From the NCBI RefSeq assembly GCF_046250175.1, contig NZ_CP176468.1: a stretch of 64,000 nucleotides of DNA; one strand, given 5' to 3'. The notes beneath the pieces are model-generated. The model had not been told where the DNA came from. It was given only the letters and a program-made list of their open reading frames with translations, and made no database searches. Positions 63,237 through 64,000 of the stretch are shown here, one piece after another. Each line of letters begins with the position of its first letter. Position 1 is the first letter of the stretch. This DNA is from Psychromonas sp030397575. GTDB taxonomy: Bacteria > Pseudomonadota > Gammaproteobacteria > Enterobacterales > Psychromonadaceae. Made by a program: the position numbers and the translations under genes.

Positions 63237-64000
63237 TTAATGTAGCTTAGGATCAAAGGGCTTTGATAAGCTCATTGGTGTTGATAGTTTCTGTTTCAGA
63301 GAATCAGAACTGATTAATACCATCACAATCAAGGTAGCTAAATAAGGCATCATAGCTAACAGGTTAGGTGAAATATCAAATCCAAAACCTTGCATCACTA
63401 AATGTAAGATAGACGCAATGCCAAATAAATAGGCACCTAGCATCAAATACCCTACTCGCCATGAAGCAAACACAACTAATGCAAGTGCAATCCAGCCTCG
63501 CCCTGCACTCATATTTTCCATCCACATAGGCGTGTAAGACAAAGATAAATAAGCACCAGCCAAACCAGCCATTGCACCACCAAATAAAGTTGCTAGATAT
63601 CTGATTTTAATTACCTTAATGCCCAATGCATTAGCTGAATGTGGATTTTCTCCTACGGCTCTTACTGTTAATCCTACACGCGTTTTGTGTAATACCCACC
63701 AAGTAGCACCGGCAATAGCAAAACTGAAGTAGATTAAAATATCCTGATTAAATAGTAAGTTGCCAATGAAAGGAATATCACTTAAAAATGGGATAGCAAT
63801 CGACTTAAAGCCCGGGATAGTAGAGCCTACTAAACTACCGCCTAAAAATGAACTTAATCCAATACTAAAAATAGTTAATGCTAAACCGGTCGCCACTTGA
63901 CTAGTATTAAGGCTTAACGCTAGCGCACCAAACAATAACGCCATGGTCATGCCAGCAACCATTGCTAAAGACATACCTAGCGGCTTTAAACCCCCTAAAA
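63237..64000 (-). CDS. ABC transporter permease (nucleoside/simple-sugar type), partial
   Basis: The 3' part of an inner-membrane permease of the BPD_transp_2 family (PnrD/YufQ type, paired with BmpA-like lipoproteins). The stop is at 63237-63239 and the frame stays open through the right edge: GGLKPLG continues ahead of the internal ATG at 63974. At least 254 residues are visible, with about seven hydrophobic segments. TGLALTIFSIGLSSFLGGSLVG and RAVGENPHSANALGIKVIKIRYLATLFGGAMAG are the family's coupling-region signatures. Substrates are usually nucleosides or purine-like ligands. Partner genes (second permease, ATPase, binding protein) should lie beyond the window. Confidence 0.88.
   Translation of the reverse strand, partial: LGGLKPLGMSLAMVAGMTMALLFGALALSLNTSQVATGLALTIFSIGLSSFLGGSLVGSTIPGFKSIAIPFLSDIPFIGNLLFNQDILIYFSFAIAGATWWVLHKTRVGLTVRAVGENPHSANALGIKVIKIRYLATLFGGAMAGLAGAYLSLSYTPMWMENMSAGRGWIALALVVFASWRVGYLMLGAYLFGIASILHLVMQGFGFDISPNLLAMMPYLATLIVMVLISSDSLKQKLSTPMSLSKPFDPKLH

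Noticed and set aside
1..64000. Search by eye for CRISPR arrays, insertion sequences, integrases, toxin-antitoxin or phage-defence genes
   Set aside because: No regularly spaced repeats, transposase, integrase or paired small toxin-like genes were found; all gene neighbourhoods are core metabolism or housekeeping.

Overview
The window is an A+T-rich, gene-dense stretch of chromosome from a marine gammaproteobacterium. Gene content and order (dinG-priC-rsmS, proQ-prc, lolCDE next to a PlzB-type PilZ gene, mfd and csiV, rluC divergent from rne, tusE-efpL) fit the Alteromonadales/Vibrionales side of the class. The proteins look most like Psychromonas, but that genus-level guess comes from memory and was not searched. 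There is no rRNA or tRNA gene, insertion sequence, prophage, integron or CRISPR array. This is core genome, and I found no convincing new multigene system.

Layout. 1-9 kb is an anaerobic-respiration block: the tail of ubiV (oxygen-independent ubiquinone synthesis), then nine minus-strand genes moaA-mobA-moaB-moaC-moaD-moaE-modA-modB-modC for molybdate uptake and molybdenum cofactor synthesis. Divergent from moaA is a NarX/NarQ-like histidine kinase and a NarL/NarP-like regulator, so cofactor supply sits beside a nitrate/nitrite-type sensor. The kinase's nitrate-binding P-box is degenerate. 9-12.7 kb is a dinG-TSUP permease-priC-rsmS operon. 12.8-20.1 kb holds cysS, ppiB, lpxH, fadD and the proQ-prc pair. 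20.4-28.7 kb holds trhP-yfhL-MATE (tRNA wobble hydroxylation with a ferredoxin) and the full sapABCDF transporter operon.

28.9-45.5 kb holds a membrane GGDEF-EAL protein with both active sites degraded, ttcA, tpiA, a Bax-inhibitor-1 family protein, a lipoprotein version of TesA, lolCDE, an atypical PilZ protein, mfd, csiV, ybiB (trpD2), a HAD phosphatase and rluC. 45.8-58.2 kb holds rne with a structured leader, trxB, folD, yccS, tusE-efpL, a qmcA-nfeD pair, a small ABM-domain protein and dbpA. 58.5-64 kb holds ptsG, an overlapping pair of an acyltransferase-like (DUF482) and a methyltransferase-like (DUF938) gene, a DUF2914 membrane protein, and the 3' part of a nucleoside/sugar-type ABC permease gene that runs off the right edge.

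Most transcription units end in easily read hairpin-plus-T terminators. Points that deserve a second look are smaller: the altered P-box, an altered iron-sulfur site in DinG, the pair of degenerate c-di-GMP proteins, a stable-RNA-like promoter with no RNA gene after it upstream of yccS, and leader hairpins ahead of trhP, sapA and rne.
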